Shown: positions 8,406-17,833, counted from the stretch's first letter. The stretch is 64,000 nt of DNA from Pseudomonadota bacterium (GCA_029779845.1 JAKOZT010000073.1:1-64000); one strand, 5' to 3'. Numbers and translations are program-made. The notes: generated by a model from the sequence alone, not told the origin.

Positions 8406-9920
8406 ATGCTGTGGATCGCGCTGCACTTGCCGTGGCTGTCGCTGGAGGCCTTCGCCGCCACGCTGACCAGCGATCAAGCCGCTGCGCCGCTCGCGCTCGA
8501 AGATGCACACCACATCGCCGCCGCCAATGCCGCGGCGTGCGCGCTCGGCGTCGAGCCCGGCCAGAAGCGCGCCACCGCGCTGGCGCTCGCGCCCGAGCTG
8601 CGCCTCAGCCAGGCCGACGCGGCGCGCGATGCCGCGGCTCTCGATGCCGTCGTGCACGCCGCGCTCGCCTTCACGCCCAGCGTGTGCGTGCAACCGGCCT
8701 TCGATGCGCAGCGCAGCGCCGACACCGTGCTGCTGGAGGTGCGCGCCAGCCTGCGCTATTTCGGCGGGCCGGCGAAGTTGCTGCAAGGCCTGCGCGACGC
8801 GGTGGCGCCGCTCGGTCACCGCGTGCGTGTTGCCAGCGCGCCGACGCCGCTCGGCGCCGCCTTGCTGGCGCGCGGCCCGAAGCCGGTGCATGTGCATGAC
8901 GCCGCGGCCTTGCGGCGCGCGCTCGATGCCCTGCCGCCGTGGCTGCTCGCTTCAGGCGTCGAGCACGGCGAGGCCTGGCAAGGCATGGGCCTCGCGACGC
9001 TCGCCGCGCTGCGCCGCCTGCCGCGTGCCGGGCTGGCGCGGCGCTTCGGCACCGCGCTGCTGGACGAACTCGACCGCGCCTATGGCGAGCGGCCCGACCC
9101 GCGCGTGGCCCTCGCGCTGCCGCCGCGCTTCGAGAGCCGGCTCGAACTCTTCACGCGCGCCGACAGCGCCGAGCAGGTGCTGCACGCCGCCGCGCTGCTG
9201 CTGGCGCGCCTGGCCGCCTGGCTGGCCGCGCAGCACGCGCAGCTGCGCGGCTTCACGCTGGCGATGCAGCACGAGCCGCGCTGGCGCAGCGATGCGCAGG
9301 TGCCGGCGCAGACGCTGCTGGAAGTCGCGCTCGCCGAGCCCTCGCGCGATGCGGCGCATCTGCAGGTGCTGCTGCGCGAACGCCTCGCGCAAGTGCAGCT
9401 GCCGGCGCCGACGCTGGAGCTGAGCCTGTCGTCCGGCGAAGTCGTGCCCGGCGCGGCGCCCAGCGGCGAGCTGTTCCCCAGCGCCGCCAGCGAGCGCGAA
9501 GGCCTGGTGCGGCTGGTCGAGCGTCTGCAGGCGCGCCTCGGCACGGCGCGGGTGCAGACGCTGTATCCGGTGCACGACCACCGTCCCGAACGCGCCAGCG
9601 TGTTGCAGCCCGCGCAGCCGGCGCGCCTCGGCCAGCGCGGCGCGGCGATCGAGCTGCCGGTAATGCCGCTGCGCCCCGCATGGCTGCTCGATCCGCCCGA
9701 GCCGCTCGCCACGCGCGGCGAGTTGCCGCTGCTCGCCGGCCGCACGCTGCAACTGCTCAGCGGCCCCGAGCGCATCGAAGCCGGCTGGTGGGACCATCAA
9801 CTCGCCGAGCGCGACTACTTCATCGCCGAGGATGCCGGCGGCGCGCTGCTGTGGCTGTACCGCGGCCGGCTGCCGGACGGGGCGGGCAGCGGCTGGTTCC
9901 TGCACGGGCGCTTCGCGTGA
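8406..9920 (+). CDS. imuB: Y-family polymerase-like protein ImuB
   Basis: This 504-residue protein resembles DinB/UmuC-type polymerases but belongs to ImuB, which lacks the full catalytic acidic set and acts as a clamp-binding adaptor for DnaE2. The start MLWIALHLPWLSLEAF replaces the usual DxDxFFASVE-type motif, consistent with loss of catalysis. A helix-hairpin region (GLATLAALRRLPRAGLARRFG) and little-finger segment follow. The C-terminal part (residues about 430-504) contains ERIEAGWWD and RDYFIAE, the ImuB tail. It lies 20 bases after imuA, sharing the LexA-controlled promoter. The stop is 3 bases from the convergent transporter gene. Confidence 0.9.
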   Translation: MLWIALHLPWLSLEAFAATLTSDQAAAPLALEDAHHIAAANAAACALGVEPGQKRATALALAPELRLSQADAARDAAALDAVVHAALAFTPSVCVQPAFDAQRSADTVLLEVRASLRYFGGPAKLLQGLRDAVAPLGHRVRVASAPTPLGAALLARGPKPVHVHDAAALRRALDALPPWLLASGVEHGEAWQGMGLATLAALRRLPRAGLARRFGTALLDELDRAYGERPDPRVALALPPRFESRLELFTRADSAEQVLHAAALLLARLAAWLAAQHAQLRGFTLAMQHEPRWRSDAQVPAQTLLEVALAEPSRDAAHLQVLLRERLAQVQLPAPTLELSLSSGEVVPGAAPSGELFPSAASEREGLVRLVERLQARLGTARVQTLYPVHDHRPERASVLQPAQPARLGQRGAAIELPVMPLRPAWLLDPPEPLATRGELPLLAGRTLQLLSGPERIEAGWWDHQLAERDYFIAEDAGGALLWLYRGRLPDGAGSGWFLHGRFA

Positions 9921-9923
9921 CGC

Positions 9924-10673
9924 CTAACGCGCCATCAGCACCGGCAGCGCCGCCCCCAGCAGCGCCACCCCCGAAGCCGTCAGCAGCACCAGCACGATGC
10001 GCCGGAACGCCGCTTCGCTGATGCCGATGTAGACGCGCATGCCGATCAGCGCCGGCAGCAGCATCGCTGGCAGCACGATCGCCAGCGAGGGCAGCATCGC
10101 GGGCGTGACGAAGCCCTTGGCGAGGTAGGCGGCGAAGGTCACGCTCAGCATCGCCAGGTTGAAGTTCTGGATGATGGCGCGCTGGCCGTCCTTGTCGAAG
10201 CCGCGCAGCGTGCACCACAGCGTCGGGATCGCGCCGGTGAAGCCGCCCAGCCCGCCCATCACGCCGCCGGCCACGCCCGAGGCCGCGTCGCCGAGCCGGC
10301 CGCCGCGCGTGATGCGCGGCAGGCGCGGCGCCAGCAGCATCAGCGGGCACCAGGTGACGAGCAGCGCGCCGAGCACGGCGCGGAACAGCGGCACGTCCAG
10401 CCGCGGCAGCAGCCACAGCCCGAGCGGCAGGCCGGCCAGGCCGCCGATCAGAAAGGGCGCCAGGCGCAGCGCATCGAAGCCGCGCCGCACCGTGAAGGCC
10501 GCCAGCAGCTGCCCGGTCAACGCCCCGGCCACCGCCAGCACGGCCGCCAGGCGCGGCTCCAGCGCCCAGGCCCACACCGCCATCGCTGTCAGCCCGAAGC
10601 CGAAGCCCGACAGGCCCTGGATGAAGCCGGCCAGCGCGGCGCCGAAGATGATGACGATCAGTGACGGGTCCAG
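9924..10673 (-). CDS. TSUP (TauE/SafE) family membrane transporter, apparent CTG start
   Basis: The product is a TSUP permease of about 249 residues with roughly seven hydrophobic segments and the duplicated family motif: GFIQGLSGFGFGL in the first half and GVMGGLGGFTGAIPTLW in the second. The first ATG in frame (10583) lies after the first transmembrane segment and first motif, so it cannot be the true start. The frame is open upstream to a stop at 10704-10706 and contains no ATG, GTG or TTG. CTG at 10673 has an excellent ribosome site, AGGGAGG, 6 bases upstream. TSUP proteins move sulfite, sulfonates or similar anions; the substrate is unknown. It is divergent from the phosphomannomutase gene. 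Confidence 0.85.
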   Translation of the reverse strand: MDPSLIVIIFGAALAGFIQGLSGFGFGLTAMAVWAWALEPRLAAVLAVAGALTGQLLAAFTVRRGFDALRLAPFLIGGLAGLPLGLWLLPRLDVPLFRAVLGALLVTWCPLMLLAPRLPRITRGGRLGDAASGVAGGVMGGLGGFTGAIPTLWCTLRGFDKDGQRAIIQNFNLAMLSVTFAAYLAKGFVTPAMLPSLAIVLPAMLLPALIGMRVYIGISEAAFRRIVLVLLTASGVALLGAALPVLMAR

Positions 10674-10719
10674 GGCGCGCCTCCCTACAATGCCCCTCGA
10701 TTCTCAACCCGGACGCCTC

Positions 10720-12111
10720 ATGCAAGTCGACCCCAGCATCTTCAAGGCCTACGACATCCGCGGCGTGGTCGGCAAGACCATCGACGAGACTTTCGCGGAA
10801 CACCTCGGCCGCGCCTTCGGCAGCGAGGCGGTCGCCGCCGGCGAACGCGCGGTGGCAGTGGGGCGCGACGGGCGGCTGTCCGGCCCCGGGCTCGCGGCGG
10901 CGCTGATCCGCGGCCTCGCCTCGACGGGGCTGGACGTGGTCGACCTCGGCGCCGTCACCACGCCGATGCTGTACTACGTGGCCGCCACGCGCGGCCGGCA
11001 CGGCTGCCACAGTGGCATCCAGGTGACCGGCAGCCACAACCCGAAGGACTACAACGGCTTCAAGATGGTGCTGGCCGGCAAGGCGATCTACGGCGATGCG
11101 ATCCAGGGCCTGCGCCAGCGCATCGAGCGCGAAGACTATGTGCGCAAGCCGGGCCGCTCGGCGGCGATGGACATCGTGCCCGAGTACACGGCGCGCATCG
11201 CGAACGACTGCAAGCTCGCGCGCAAGATGAAGATCGTGGTCGATTCCGGCAACGGCATTCCCGGCGCCTCGGCCCCGGCGATCCTGCGTGCGCTGGGCTG
11301 CGAGGTGATCGAGCTGTACTCCGAGGTCGACGGCGACTTCCCCAATCACCACCCCGATCCGAGCAAGCCGGAGAACCTGGCCGACCTGATCCGCACCGTG
11401 AAGTCCAGCGGCGCCGAACTGGGCCTCGCCTTCGACGGCGACGGCGACCGCCTCGGCGTCGTCACGGTCGACGGCCATGTGATCTACCCGGATCGCCAGC
11501 TGATGCTGTTCGCGCAGGACATCCTCTCGCGCAACCCAGGCGGCACGGTGATCTTCGACGTCAAGTGCACGCAGCGCCTTGCCCCGGCGATCCGCGCGGC
11601 GGGCGGCGTGCCGCTGATGTGGAAGACCGGCCACTCGCTGATCAAGGCCAAGATGCGCGAGATCGGCGCCCCGATCGCCGGCGAGATGAGCGGCCACATC
11701 TTCTTCGGCGAACGCTGGTACGGCTTCGACGACGCCACCTACACCGCGGCGCGGCTGCTCGAGATCCTGTCGCGTTCGAAGAACCCGAGCGCGGTGCTCG
11801 ATGCGCTGCCGACGAGCTTCAGCACGCCCGAGCTGAACGTGCCCTGCAAGGAAGGCGAGCCGAAGCAGGTGGTGCAGCGTCTGCTGGAAACCGCCAAGTT
11901 CCCCAACGCCAAGGAAGTGGTGACGATCGACGGCGTGCGCGTCGAATACGACGACGGCTTCGGCCTGGTGCGCAGCTCCAACACCACACCGGTGCTGGTG
12001 CTGCGCTTCGAGGGCCATACGCCCGAGGCGCTGCACCGCATCGAGGCCGAGATGATGGCCGCGCTGCGCGCCGTCAAGCCCGACGCCACCTTCGCCGCAG
12101 CAGCGCATTGA
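10720..12111 (+). CDS. Phosphomannomutase/phosphoglucomutase
   Basis: The 463-residue enzyme belongs to the alpha-D-phosphohexomutase family (AlgC-like), interconverting hexose 6-phosphate and 1-phosphate. All four active-site loops are visible: the phosphoserine loop VTGSHNPKDYNG (residues about 101-112), the metal loop FDGDGDRLG (about 238-246), the sugar-binding loop GEMSGH (about 322) and the phosphate-binding loop RSSNTTP (about 418). Start ATG 10720 opens with VDPSIFKAYDIRG, the family N-terminus. It precedes waaC and waaA, so it probably supplies sugar phosphate for LPS or exopolysaccharide. Manno- and gluco-substrates cannot be separated by sequence alone. Confidence 0.93.
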   Translation: MQVDPSIFKAYDIRGVVGKTIDETFAEHLGRAFGSEAVAAGERAVAVGRDGRLSGPGLAAALIRGLASTGLDVVDLGAVTTPMLYYVAATRGRHGCHSGIQVTGSHNPKDYNGFKMVLAGKAIYGDAIQGLRQRIEREDYVRKPGRSAAMDIVPEYTARIANDCKLARKMKIVVDSGNGIPGASAPAILRALGCEVIELYSEVDGDFPNHHPDPSKPENLADLIRTVKSSGAELGLAFDGDGDRLGVVTVDGHVIYPDRQLMLFAQDILSRNPGGTVIFDVKCTQRLAPAIRAAGGVPLMWKTGHSLIKAKMREIGAPIAGEMSGHIFFGERWYGFDDATYTAARLLEILSRSKNPSAVLDALPTSFSTPELNVPCKEGEPKQVVQRLLETAKFPNAKEVVTIDGVRVEYDDGFGLVRSSNTTPVLVLRFEGHTPEALHRIEAEMMAALRAVKPDATFAAAAH

Positions 12112-12131
12112 GCGACGGCGAGGGTGCGCGC

Positions 12132-13115
12132 GTGAAAGTCCTGCTCGTCCAGCTGTCTCCGCTCGGCGACGTGGTGCACACGATGCCCGCGGTGCAGGAC
12201 ATCCGCGCCGCGCATCCCGACGCGCTGATCGACTGGGTGGTCGAGCCCGCCTTCGCGCCGCTGGTGCGGCGCGTGGCCGGCGTGCGGCGCGTGCTCGAAT
12301 GCCCGATGCAGCGCTGGCGGCGCGCCTGGTGGAGCGGCGCGACGCGCGCCGAGTGGCGCGCCTTCAAGGCCGAGCTGCAGCAGGAGAGCTACGACGCGGT
12401 GATCGACCTGCAGGGCCTGGCCGCTTCGGCCGTCGTCGCCAAGCTGGCGCGCGGCACGCGCTTCGGCCTGGCCAACCGCACCGAGGGCGCGAGCTACGAG
12501 CCGCTGGCCGGCTGGCTGGTGGACCGGGCGATCCGCGTCGAGCCGCGCATCCACGCGCTGGACCGCGCGCGCGTGCTGGCCGGCGCCGCGCTCGGCCGCG
12601 CGCCCGAAGGGCCGCCGAAGTACGGGCTGAACCCGAAGCAGCGCGTGTTCCGCTCGGCCAGCCCGACCGTCGCCTTCGTGCACGGCACGTCGAGCGACGC
12701 CAAGCTCTGGCCGGTGGAGCACTGGGTGCAGCTCGGCAAGCGTGTCATCGAGGCCGGCTGGCGCATCGCCTTGCCGCAGGGCAACGAGATGGAGCACACG
12801 CGCGCCGAACTGATCGCCGCCGGCCTGCAGTACGAGAAGGCCTTCCACGTCGAGGTGTGGCCGACGCTGGCGCTCGACGCGGTGCTCGACCGCCTCGCCC
12901 TGACGCAGGGCGTGATCGGCGTCGACAGCGGGCTGAGCCACGTCGCGGTGGCGCTCGACCTGCCGCACGTGCAGCTCTACAACGCGCCCACCGCCTGGCG
13001 CACCGGCCCGCAGGCCAACCACGGGCACCGCCACCAGGTGGCGCTCGAAGGCCGGCCGCCGGCGGTGCAGGCCGCCTGGCTGGCGTGGAGCAACGTGCTG
13101 GTCGCGGCTTCGTGA
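12132..13115 (+). CDS. waaC: Lipopolysaccharide heptosyltransferase I
   Basis: The product (327 residues) is a GT9-family glycosyltransferase that adds the first heptose to Kdo2-lipid A at the inner membrane. Family features: the N-terminal VLLVQLSPLGDVVHTMPA, the DLQGLAASA segment near residue 97, and the nucleotide-sugar region GVIGVDSGLSHVAVAL near residue 265, plus a C-terminal YNAPTAWRTGP. Start is GTG at 12132. The last codons overlap the waaA start (GTGA at 13112-13115). Order phosphomannomutase-waaC-waaA makes a compact LPS-core cluster. WaaF is less likely given the similarity to WaaC. Confidence 0.9.
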   Translation: MKVLLVQLSPLGDVVHTMPAVQDIRAAHPDALIDWVVEPAFAPLVRRVAGVRRVLECPMQRWRRAWWSGATRAEWRAFKAELQQESYDAVIDLQGLAASAVVAKLARGTRFGLANRTEGASYEPLAGWLVDRAIRVEPRIHALDRARVLAGAALGRAPEGPPKYGLNPKQRVFRSASPTVAFVHGTSSDAKLWPVEHWVQLGKRVIEAGWRIALPQGNEMEHTRAELIAAGLQYEKAFHVEVWPTLALDAVLDRLALTQGVIGVDSGLSHVAVALDLPHVQLYNAPTAWRTGPQANHGHRHQVALEGRPPAVQAAWLAWSNVLVAAS

Positions 13116-14416
13116 CCCTCGCCCGTTCGCTGTACTCCGCCGCGCTGTGGCTGGCGCAGCCGCTGTATCTGCTGCGCCTGTGGTGGCGCGGCCGCGCCGA
13201 GCCGCCGTACCGCGAGGCGCTGCGCGAGCGCTTCGGTTTCTACGCCGATGAGAAGTCCTCGGGCTGGCTCTGGCTGCACGCGGTGTCGCTGGGCGAGACG
13301 CGCGCCGCCGCCGCGCTGGTGGCCGCGCTGCGCGAGCGCCGGCCGGGCCTGCGCCTGCTGCTGACGCACAGCACCGCCACCGGCCGCGAGGCCGGCCGCG
13401 AGCTGCTGCGCGAGGGCGACCGGCAGAGCTGGCTGCCTTTCGACACCCCCGGCGCGGTGCGGCGCTTCCTGGCGCACTTCCGCCCGGCGCTGGGCGTGCT
13501 GATGGAAACCGAGGTCTGGCCGAATCTGCTGACGATGGCGCGCGGGCAGGGCGTGCCGCTGGTGCTGGCCAATGCGCGGCTGTCGCAGAAGAGCCAGCGC
13601 CAGGGCGAGCGCTATGCGGCGCTGATCCGCCCGGCGGTGGAGGCGCTGTCGCTGGTGCTGGCGCAGACCGAGGCCGATGCGCAGCGCCTGCGCGCGGCCG
13701 GCGCGCGCGACGTGCGCGTCAGCGGCAACCTGAAGTTCGACATGGCGCCCGAGCCGGCGCTGGTGTCGCGCGGTGCCGACTGGCGCGCCGCGCTGGCCGG
13801 CCGGCCGGTGCTGCTGTTCGCGGTGTCGCGCGAGGGCGAAGAGGCGCCGCTGCTGGCCGCCTGGGCGCGCCGGCGCGCGTCGCTGCCCGCCCATGCGCTG
13901 CTGGTGATCGTGCCGCGCCACCCGCAGCGCTTCGACGAAGTCGCGGCGCTGATGCAGGGCGCGGGCTTGAGCGTCGCGCGGCGCAGCGCCTGGAGCGAAG
14001 CGCCGCCCGGCGACGCTTTCGCCGCCGACGCCTGGCTGGGCGACTCGATGCGCGAGATGCCGCTGTACTACGGGCTCGGCCAGGTGGCGCTGCTGGGCGG
14101 CAGCTTCGCGCCGCTGGGCGGGCAGAACCTGATCGAGGCGCTGGCCTGCGGCTGCCCGGTGGTGATGGGGCCGCACACCTTCAACTTCGCCGAAGCCGCC
14201 GAGCGCGCCGAGGCGGCCGGCGGCGCGTTGCGGGTGGAGACGATCGAGGCGGCGCTGGATGCCGCGCTCGCGCTGCTCGCCGACGCGCCGCGCCTCGTGC
14301 AGCTCGGCGAACAGGCTCGCACCTTCGCCGCTGCGCACCGCGGCGCGGCGCAGCGCATGGCCGAGGCGATCGCCGCCTTGTGGCCTGAGGTAAAAAGCGA
14401 GACCGCATCGCACTGA
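13112..14416 (+). CDS. waaA: 3-deoxy-D-manno-octulosonic acid (Kdo) transferase
   Basis: The 434-residue GT30 enzyme attaches Kdo to lipid A precursor. The N-terminus has the membrane-associated [20 protein letters not shown], then [17 protein letters not shown] with the catalytic Glu, and [14 protein letters not shown]. The middle has [11 protein letters not shown] and ANARLSQKS; the C-terminal half has [10 protein letters not shown] and [22 protein letters not shown] with the nucleotide-binding acidic residues. GTG start at 13112 overlaps the waaC stop. The length and motifs are normal. Followed by aroQ after 23 bases, possibly in the same transcript. Confidence 0.95.
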   Translation: MTLARSLYSAALWLAQPLYLLRLWWRGRAEPPYREALRERFGFYADEKSSGWLWLHAVSLGETRAAAALVAALRERRPGLRLLLTHSTATGREAGRELLREGDRQSWLPFDTPGAVRRFLAHFRPALGVLMETEVWPNLLTMARGQGVPLVLANARLSQKSQRQGERYAALIRPAVEALSLVLAQTEADAQRLRAAGARDVRVSGNLKFDMAPEPALVSRGADWRAALAGRPVLLFAVSREGEEAPLLAAWARRRASLPAHALLVIVPRHPQRFDEVAALMQGAGLSVARRSAWSEAPPGDAFAADAWLGDSMREMPLYYGLGQVALLGGSFAPLGGQNLIEALACGCPVVMGPHTFNFAEAAERAEAAGGALRVETIEAALDAALALLADAPRLVQLGEQARTFAAAHRGAAQRMAEAIAALWPEVKSETASH

Positions 14417-14439
14417 CCTCCACGCGAGACAGACAGACC

Positions 14440-14892
14440 ATGCCCGCCATCCTCGTCCTCAACGGTCCCAACCTGAACCTGCTCGGCACGCGCGAGCCGG
14501 CCACCTACGGCAGCACCACGCTGGCCGACGTCGAACGGCTGTGCGCCGAGCATGCGCACGCGCTGGGCTACGGAATCGACTTCCGCCAATCGAACCACGA
14601 AGGCGTGCTGATCGACGCGATCCACGAAGCCGGCCGCGCCTTCAAGGACGGCACGCTGGCCGGCGTGGTGTTCAACGCCGGCGCCTACACGCACACCTCG
14701 ATCGCGCTGCACGACGCGGTGCGCGCCGTCGAGGTGCCGGTGATCGAGGTGCACATCAGCAACGTGCACGCGCGCGAGAGTTTCCGCCATCACTCGTGGC
14801 TCTCGCCGGTGGCCGCCGGCATCATCGTCGGCCTGGGCGTGGACGGCTACGTGCTGGCCATCGAGGCGCTGGCGCGGCGCGCGAGGCGCTGA
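14440..14892 (+). CDS. aroQ: Type II 3-dehydroquinate dehydratase
   Basis: The 150-residue enzyme of the shikimate pathway converts 3-dehydroquinate to 3-dehydroshikimate. Visible family motifs: [19 protein letters not shown] with the catalytic Arg and Tyr (flexible lid), FRQSNHEG near residue 50, [17 protein letters not shown] with the Asn that binds substrate, and [21 protein letters not shown] with the catalytic His. Length equals the usual 145-150 residues of the dodecameric type II enzyme. It lies just downstream of waaA. The last 46 bases overlap, on the opposite strand, the end of the DUF2061 gene. Confidence 0.96.
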   Translation: MPAILVLNGPNLNLLGTREPATYGSTTLADVERLCAEHAHALGYGIDFRQSNHEGVLIDAIHEAGRAFKDGTLAGVVFNAGAYTHTSIALHDAVRAVEVPVIEVHISNVHARESFRHHSWLSPVAAGIIVGLGVDGYVLAIEALARRARR

Positions 14893-15047
14893 TCCCAGAG
14901 CTTGTCGAAGAAGTAGTGCACGACGGTGTTCACCGCCGGCTCCACGAAGGTGATCGCGCCGGCGAGGGCCACGCTGCCGGTCAGCGCGTAGCCGACGCCG
15001 AACGAGGTGCCGAGGTGCAGCACGCCGAAGGTCGCGGTCTTGGCCAT
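14847..15047 (-). CDS. DUF2061 family small membrane protein
   Basis: This 66-residue protein matches DUF2061: [20 protein letters not shown], then [20 protein letters not shown] and FFDKLWD. It has two hydrophobic segments, and the conserved EP...N...H pattern lies between and within them. The start ATG 15047 follows AGGAAAGAC on the minus strand. The family is a predicted inner membrane protein of unknown function. Its final 46 bases overlap the 3' end of aroQ in antisense, coding for the variable C-terminal tail. Confidence 0.85.
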   Translation of the reverse strand: MAKTATFGVLHLGTSFGVGYALTGSVALAGAITFVEPAVNTVVHYFFDKLWDQRLARRASASMAST

Positions 15048-15217
15048 GAGGGTCTTTCCTGTTCGCCGGGTGGAATGAAGTGACGGCGCCACTGTGACCG
15101 GCGCGGCGCGCGCCGTCCAATCGGCGTGCGTGATGGCGGCGGATAGCCCACTGCCCAGGGCGAGATCTCGCACCGCCTGCCGGTTCGTGGCACGATGCCG
15201 CGCAAGAGAGGCAAGCG

Positions 15218-16417
15218 ATGCAGGAACTGGCATGGTGGCTGGTGGCGGTGCTGGCGCTGGTGTGCGCCGCGCTGGCCGGCGCGCTGTGGTGGCGCCGCCG
15301 CCCGCGCCCGGGCGAACCGGCGGCGCGCGGCGAGCCGGCCGCGCGCACCGAGCCGCGCGTCGGCATGCCGTCTCCGTCCGCCGGCGCGCCCGGCAACGCG
15401 CTGGCGCCCATGCCCGCCCCCGGCGCGCCGCAGCGCAACCCGGTGGCCGCGCTGGTGGCACCGCCCGCGGCGCGCCTGCCGGCGCTGCTGGTGGCCACCC
15501 GGGCGCGCCGCTACGAGCTGCGCGACGCCGCCGCCGAGCCGGTGCTGGCGCTCGAGCGTGCCCGCCCCGACGAATGGAGCCGCGCCGCGCGCGCCATGCC
15601 GACGCCGATGCAGTGCGATGCGCTGGCCGCCGCGTTGAGCCATGCCTCGCTGCTGGCCGCGCCCGCGGCGGCGGAAACCGACCTCTACCGCCTGACGCTG
15701 CGCGCCGGCATCGCCCTGCCGCTGGCGCGCGGCGAGCTGGCGACCGCCGAGCTGCGCGCCGTGCCGGCGCAGGCGCTCGACGCGGCGCGTTCGCCCGCGC
15801 TGGCCGCCATCGTGATGGCGCTGCACTGCGCGCCGGTCTACCTGCGCCACCTGCGCCGCGAGGTGGCGGCGATCCGCGCCGATTCGGCCGGCTGGCTGCG
15901 CCGCTCGTCGAGCGCCGACGAGCGCCTGCGCGCGCTGCTGCAGGATCTCAGCCGCTACCTGCGCGAGGTGGAGGAGAACCACGCCGGCGCGATCCGCAAG
16001 CCGGTGTTCGTGGCGCGCGTGGCGGATTTCTGCACGCAGACCGAGCATCAATGGCGGCTGGCGCGCGATGCCACCGACGTGCTGGGCCGGCGCCAGGCCG
16101 GCGGGGAGGACGTGGTCGCCGAGCTGGCGCAGCGCCGCGTCGTCGCGCATTGCGCGGCGCGCATGCTGGCGGCCTGGCACGGGCTGCGCCTGGCACTCGG
16201 CGATGCCGAGCCGGCCGCGACGCTGGCCTTGCGCGGCACGCTGCAGGCGCTGCGCAGCGAAGGCGATGAACACGGCGAGCCGGCGCAGCGCGCGCTGTCC
16301 GCGACCATCCAGGCCATCGAAGCCGGCTTCGCCGGCGAGGCCGGGCTGACGCTGCTGCTGCGCCTCGATTCGCTCGGGCGCGTGCTCGAGTTGCGCGGGC
16401 CGGTGCTGGCGGAGTGA
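15218..16417 (+). CDS. Membrane-anchored protein of unknown function
   Basis: I do not recognise this 399-residue protein. Residues about 5-25 form one transmembrane helix (LAWWLVAVLALVCAALAGAL) followed by a basic WWRRRPRP stop-transfer. Residues 30-85 are Ala/Pro/Gly-rich and probably disordered. The rest is helical and Ala/Leu/Arg-rich, with a run of charged helix around residues 210-270 that could be coiled coil. AAGAGAGGC lies 7 bases before ATG 15218, supporting the start. It stands alone between aroQ/DUF2061 and the efflux operon. Composition matches its neighbours, so recent transfer is not indicated. An envelope-tethered cytoplasmic scaffold is only a guess. Confidence 0.75.
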   Translation: MQELAWWLVAVLALVCAALAGALWWRRRPRPGEPAARGEPAARTEPRVGMPSPSAGAPGNALAPMPAPGAPQRNPVAALVAPPAARLPALLVATRARRYELRDAAAEPVLALERARPDEWSRAARAMPTPMQCDALAAALSHASLLAAPAAAETDLYRLTLRAGIALPLARGELATAELRAVPAQALDAARSPALAAIVMALHCAPVYLRHLRREVAAIRADSAGWLRRSSSADERLRALLQDLSRYLREVEENHAGAIRKPVFVARVADFCTQTEHQWRLARDATDVLGRRQAGGEDVVAELAQRRVVAHCAARMLAAWHGLRLALGDAEPAATLALRGTLQALRSEGDEHGEPAQRALSATIQAIEAGFAGEAGLTLLLRLDSLGRVLELRGPVLAE

Positions 16418-16430
16418 ACCTCGCCGGCGT

Positions 16431-17810
16431 TCAGCGCGCCAGCAGCTGGTTGAGCGCCGCCACGTCCTCGGGCTTCAGCAGGCCGGCCGCCTGGCGCAGC
16501 CGCAGCGAGCCCACCAGCACGTCGTAGCGTGCCTTGGCGAGATCGCGGCGCGTCTGGAACAGCTGCGTCTGCGCGTTCAGCACGTCGAGGTTGACGCGCA
16601 CGCCGACCTTGTAGCCGAGCTGCGTCGCCTCCAGCGCGAGCTGGCTGGACGATTCGGCCGCCTCCAGCGCCTTGACCTGCGCCTGCCCCGACTGCACGCC
16701 GAAGAAGGCCTGGCGCGTGCCCTGCGCGACGCCGCGGCGCGCGGCCTCGAGGTCGTTGCGCGACTTCTCTTCGAGCAGCAGCGTCTCCTTGACGCGGTTC
16801 TGGATCGCGTAGCCGGCGAACAGGGGCATCTGCAGCGTCACGCCGATGGCCGTGTTGGTGCCCGTGCCCGAGGTGTCGTACGGCACCACCGCGCTGCCGC
16901 CCGCGGTGGTCACGCGCGCATCGCCGCTGACGCTCACGTGCGCCTTGCCGATGCTGCCGTTGAGCGTCACGGTCGGCAGGTGGCCGGCGCGCGCCTTCTC
17001 GGTTTCGAGCTTGGCCACGTCGTAGCCCAGCGCCGCCTTGCGCACCAGCGGGTGCTCGGCGTCGGCGCGCAGCACCCATTCGTCGACCGCCGGCGGCTGC
17101 ACCGGCGGCAGTGCCACCGGCACCGCCAGCCCGCGCGGCTCGACGCCGGTGCGGCCCACCAGCTGGTCGAGCGCGATGCTCTTGGTGCGCAGGTCGTTCT
17201 CGGCGGCGATCTCCTGCGCGCTGGCGAGGTCGAAGCGCGCCTGCGCCTCGCGCGTGTCGGTGATCGTCGCGGTGCCGACCTCGAAGTTGCGCTTGGCCGA
17301 CGCCAGCTGCTCGCTGATCGCGGCCTTGCTGGTGCGCGTGGTGGTCAGCGTGTCCTGCGCGGCCAGCACGTCGAAGTAGGCCTGCGCGACGCGCACGATC
17401 AGCTCCTGCTCGGCGCTCTCGAAATCGGCGCGCGAGATCGCCAGCGCCTTCTCGGCCTGCTCGATGCTGACGCTGTTGGCGCGGTTGAAGAGGTTCTGCG
17501 AGGCGCTCAGCCCCGCGCTGACGGTGTTGGTGTCGGCCTTCGGCGTGCTGGAATAGGGCGTGTCGCTGGTGCTGCGCTGGCCTTGCACCTGCAGGCCCAC
17601 CGAGGGCCGGTTCAAGGCCTTGGCCTGCTCGGTGCGGTATTGCGCCGAATCGAGCAATGCGCGCGCCGCCAGGAAGCTGGCGTCGTAGCCGCGCGCGGCG
17701 TCGTAGACCTCCAGCAGGCTCTGTGCCTGCGCCTGGGCGCCGAAGGCGAGCCCGAGCGCGAAGGCGAGGGCGGCGGGCGCGAAGACGGTTCGGCGGCGCG
17801 AAGCGGGCAT
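16431..17810 (-). CDS. TolC-family outer membrane efflux protein
   Basis: The 459-residue protein has an N-terminal signal peptide (about residues 1-29, ending GAQAQAQ) and two repeats of the outer membrane efflux protein domain. Helical hairpin segments typical of TolC are visible: SLLEVYDAARGYDASFLAA at the N-terminus, FNRANSVSIEQAEKALA, and LGYKVGVRVNLDVLNAQTQL in the second half. It forms the trimeric channel used by type I secretion and RND pumps. ATG 17810 was chosen because it begins the signal peptide. It is the last gene of a minus-strand series headed by TetR and an RND pump, which it may serve, but it is separated from them by two non-transport genes. Confidence 0.92.
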   Translation of the reverse strand: MPASRRRTVFAPAALAFALGLAFGAQAQAQSLLEVYDAARGYDASFLAARALLDSAQYRTEQAKALNRPSVGLQVQGQRSTSDTPYSSTPKADTNTVSAGLSASQNLFNRANSVSIEQAEKALAISRADFESAEQELIVRVAQAYFDVLAAQDTLTTTRTSKAAISEQLASAKRNFEVGTATITDTREAQARFDLASAQEIAAENDLRTKSIALDQLVGRTGVEPRGLAVPVALPPVQPPAVDEWVLRADAEHPLVRKAALGYDVAKLETEKARAGHLPTVTLNGSIGKAHVSVSGDARVTTAGGSAVVPYDTSGTGTNTAIGVTLQMPLFAGYAIQNRVKETLLLEEKSRNDLEAARRGVAQGTRQAFFGVQSGQAQVKALEAAESSSQLALEATQLGYKVGVRVNLDVLNAQTQLFQTRRDLAKARYDVLVGSLRLRQAAGLLKPEDVAALNQLLAR

Positions 17811-17833
17811 GGCGGGTCCTTCTGTTGATTCGT

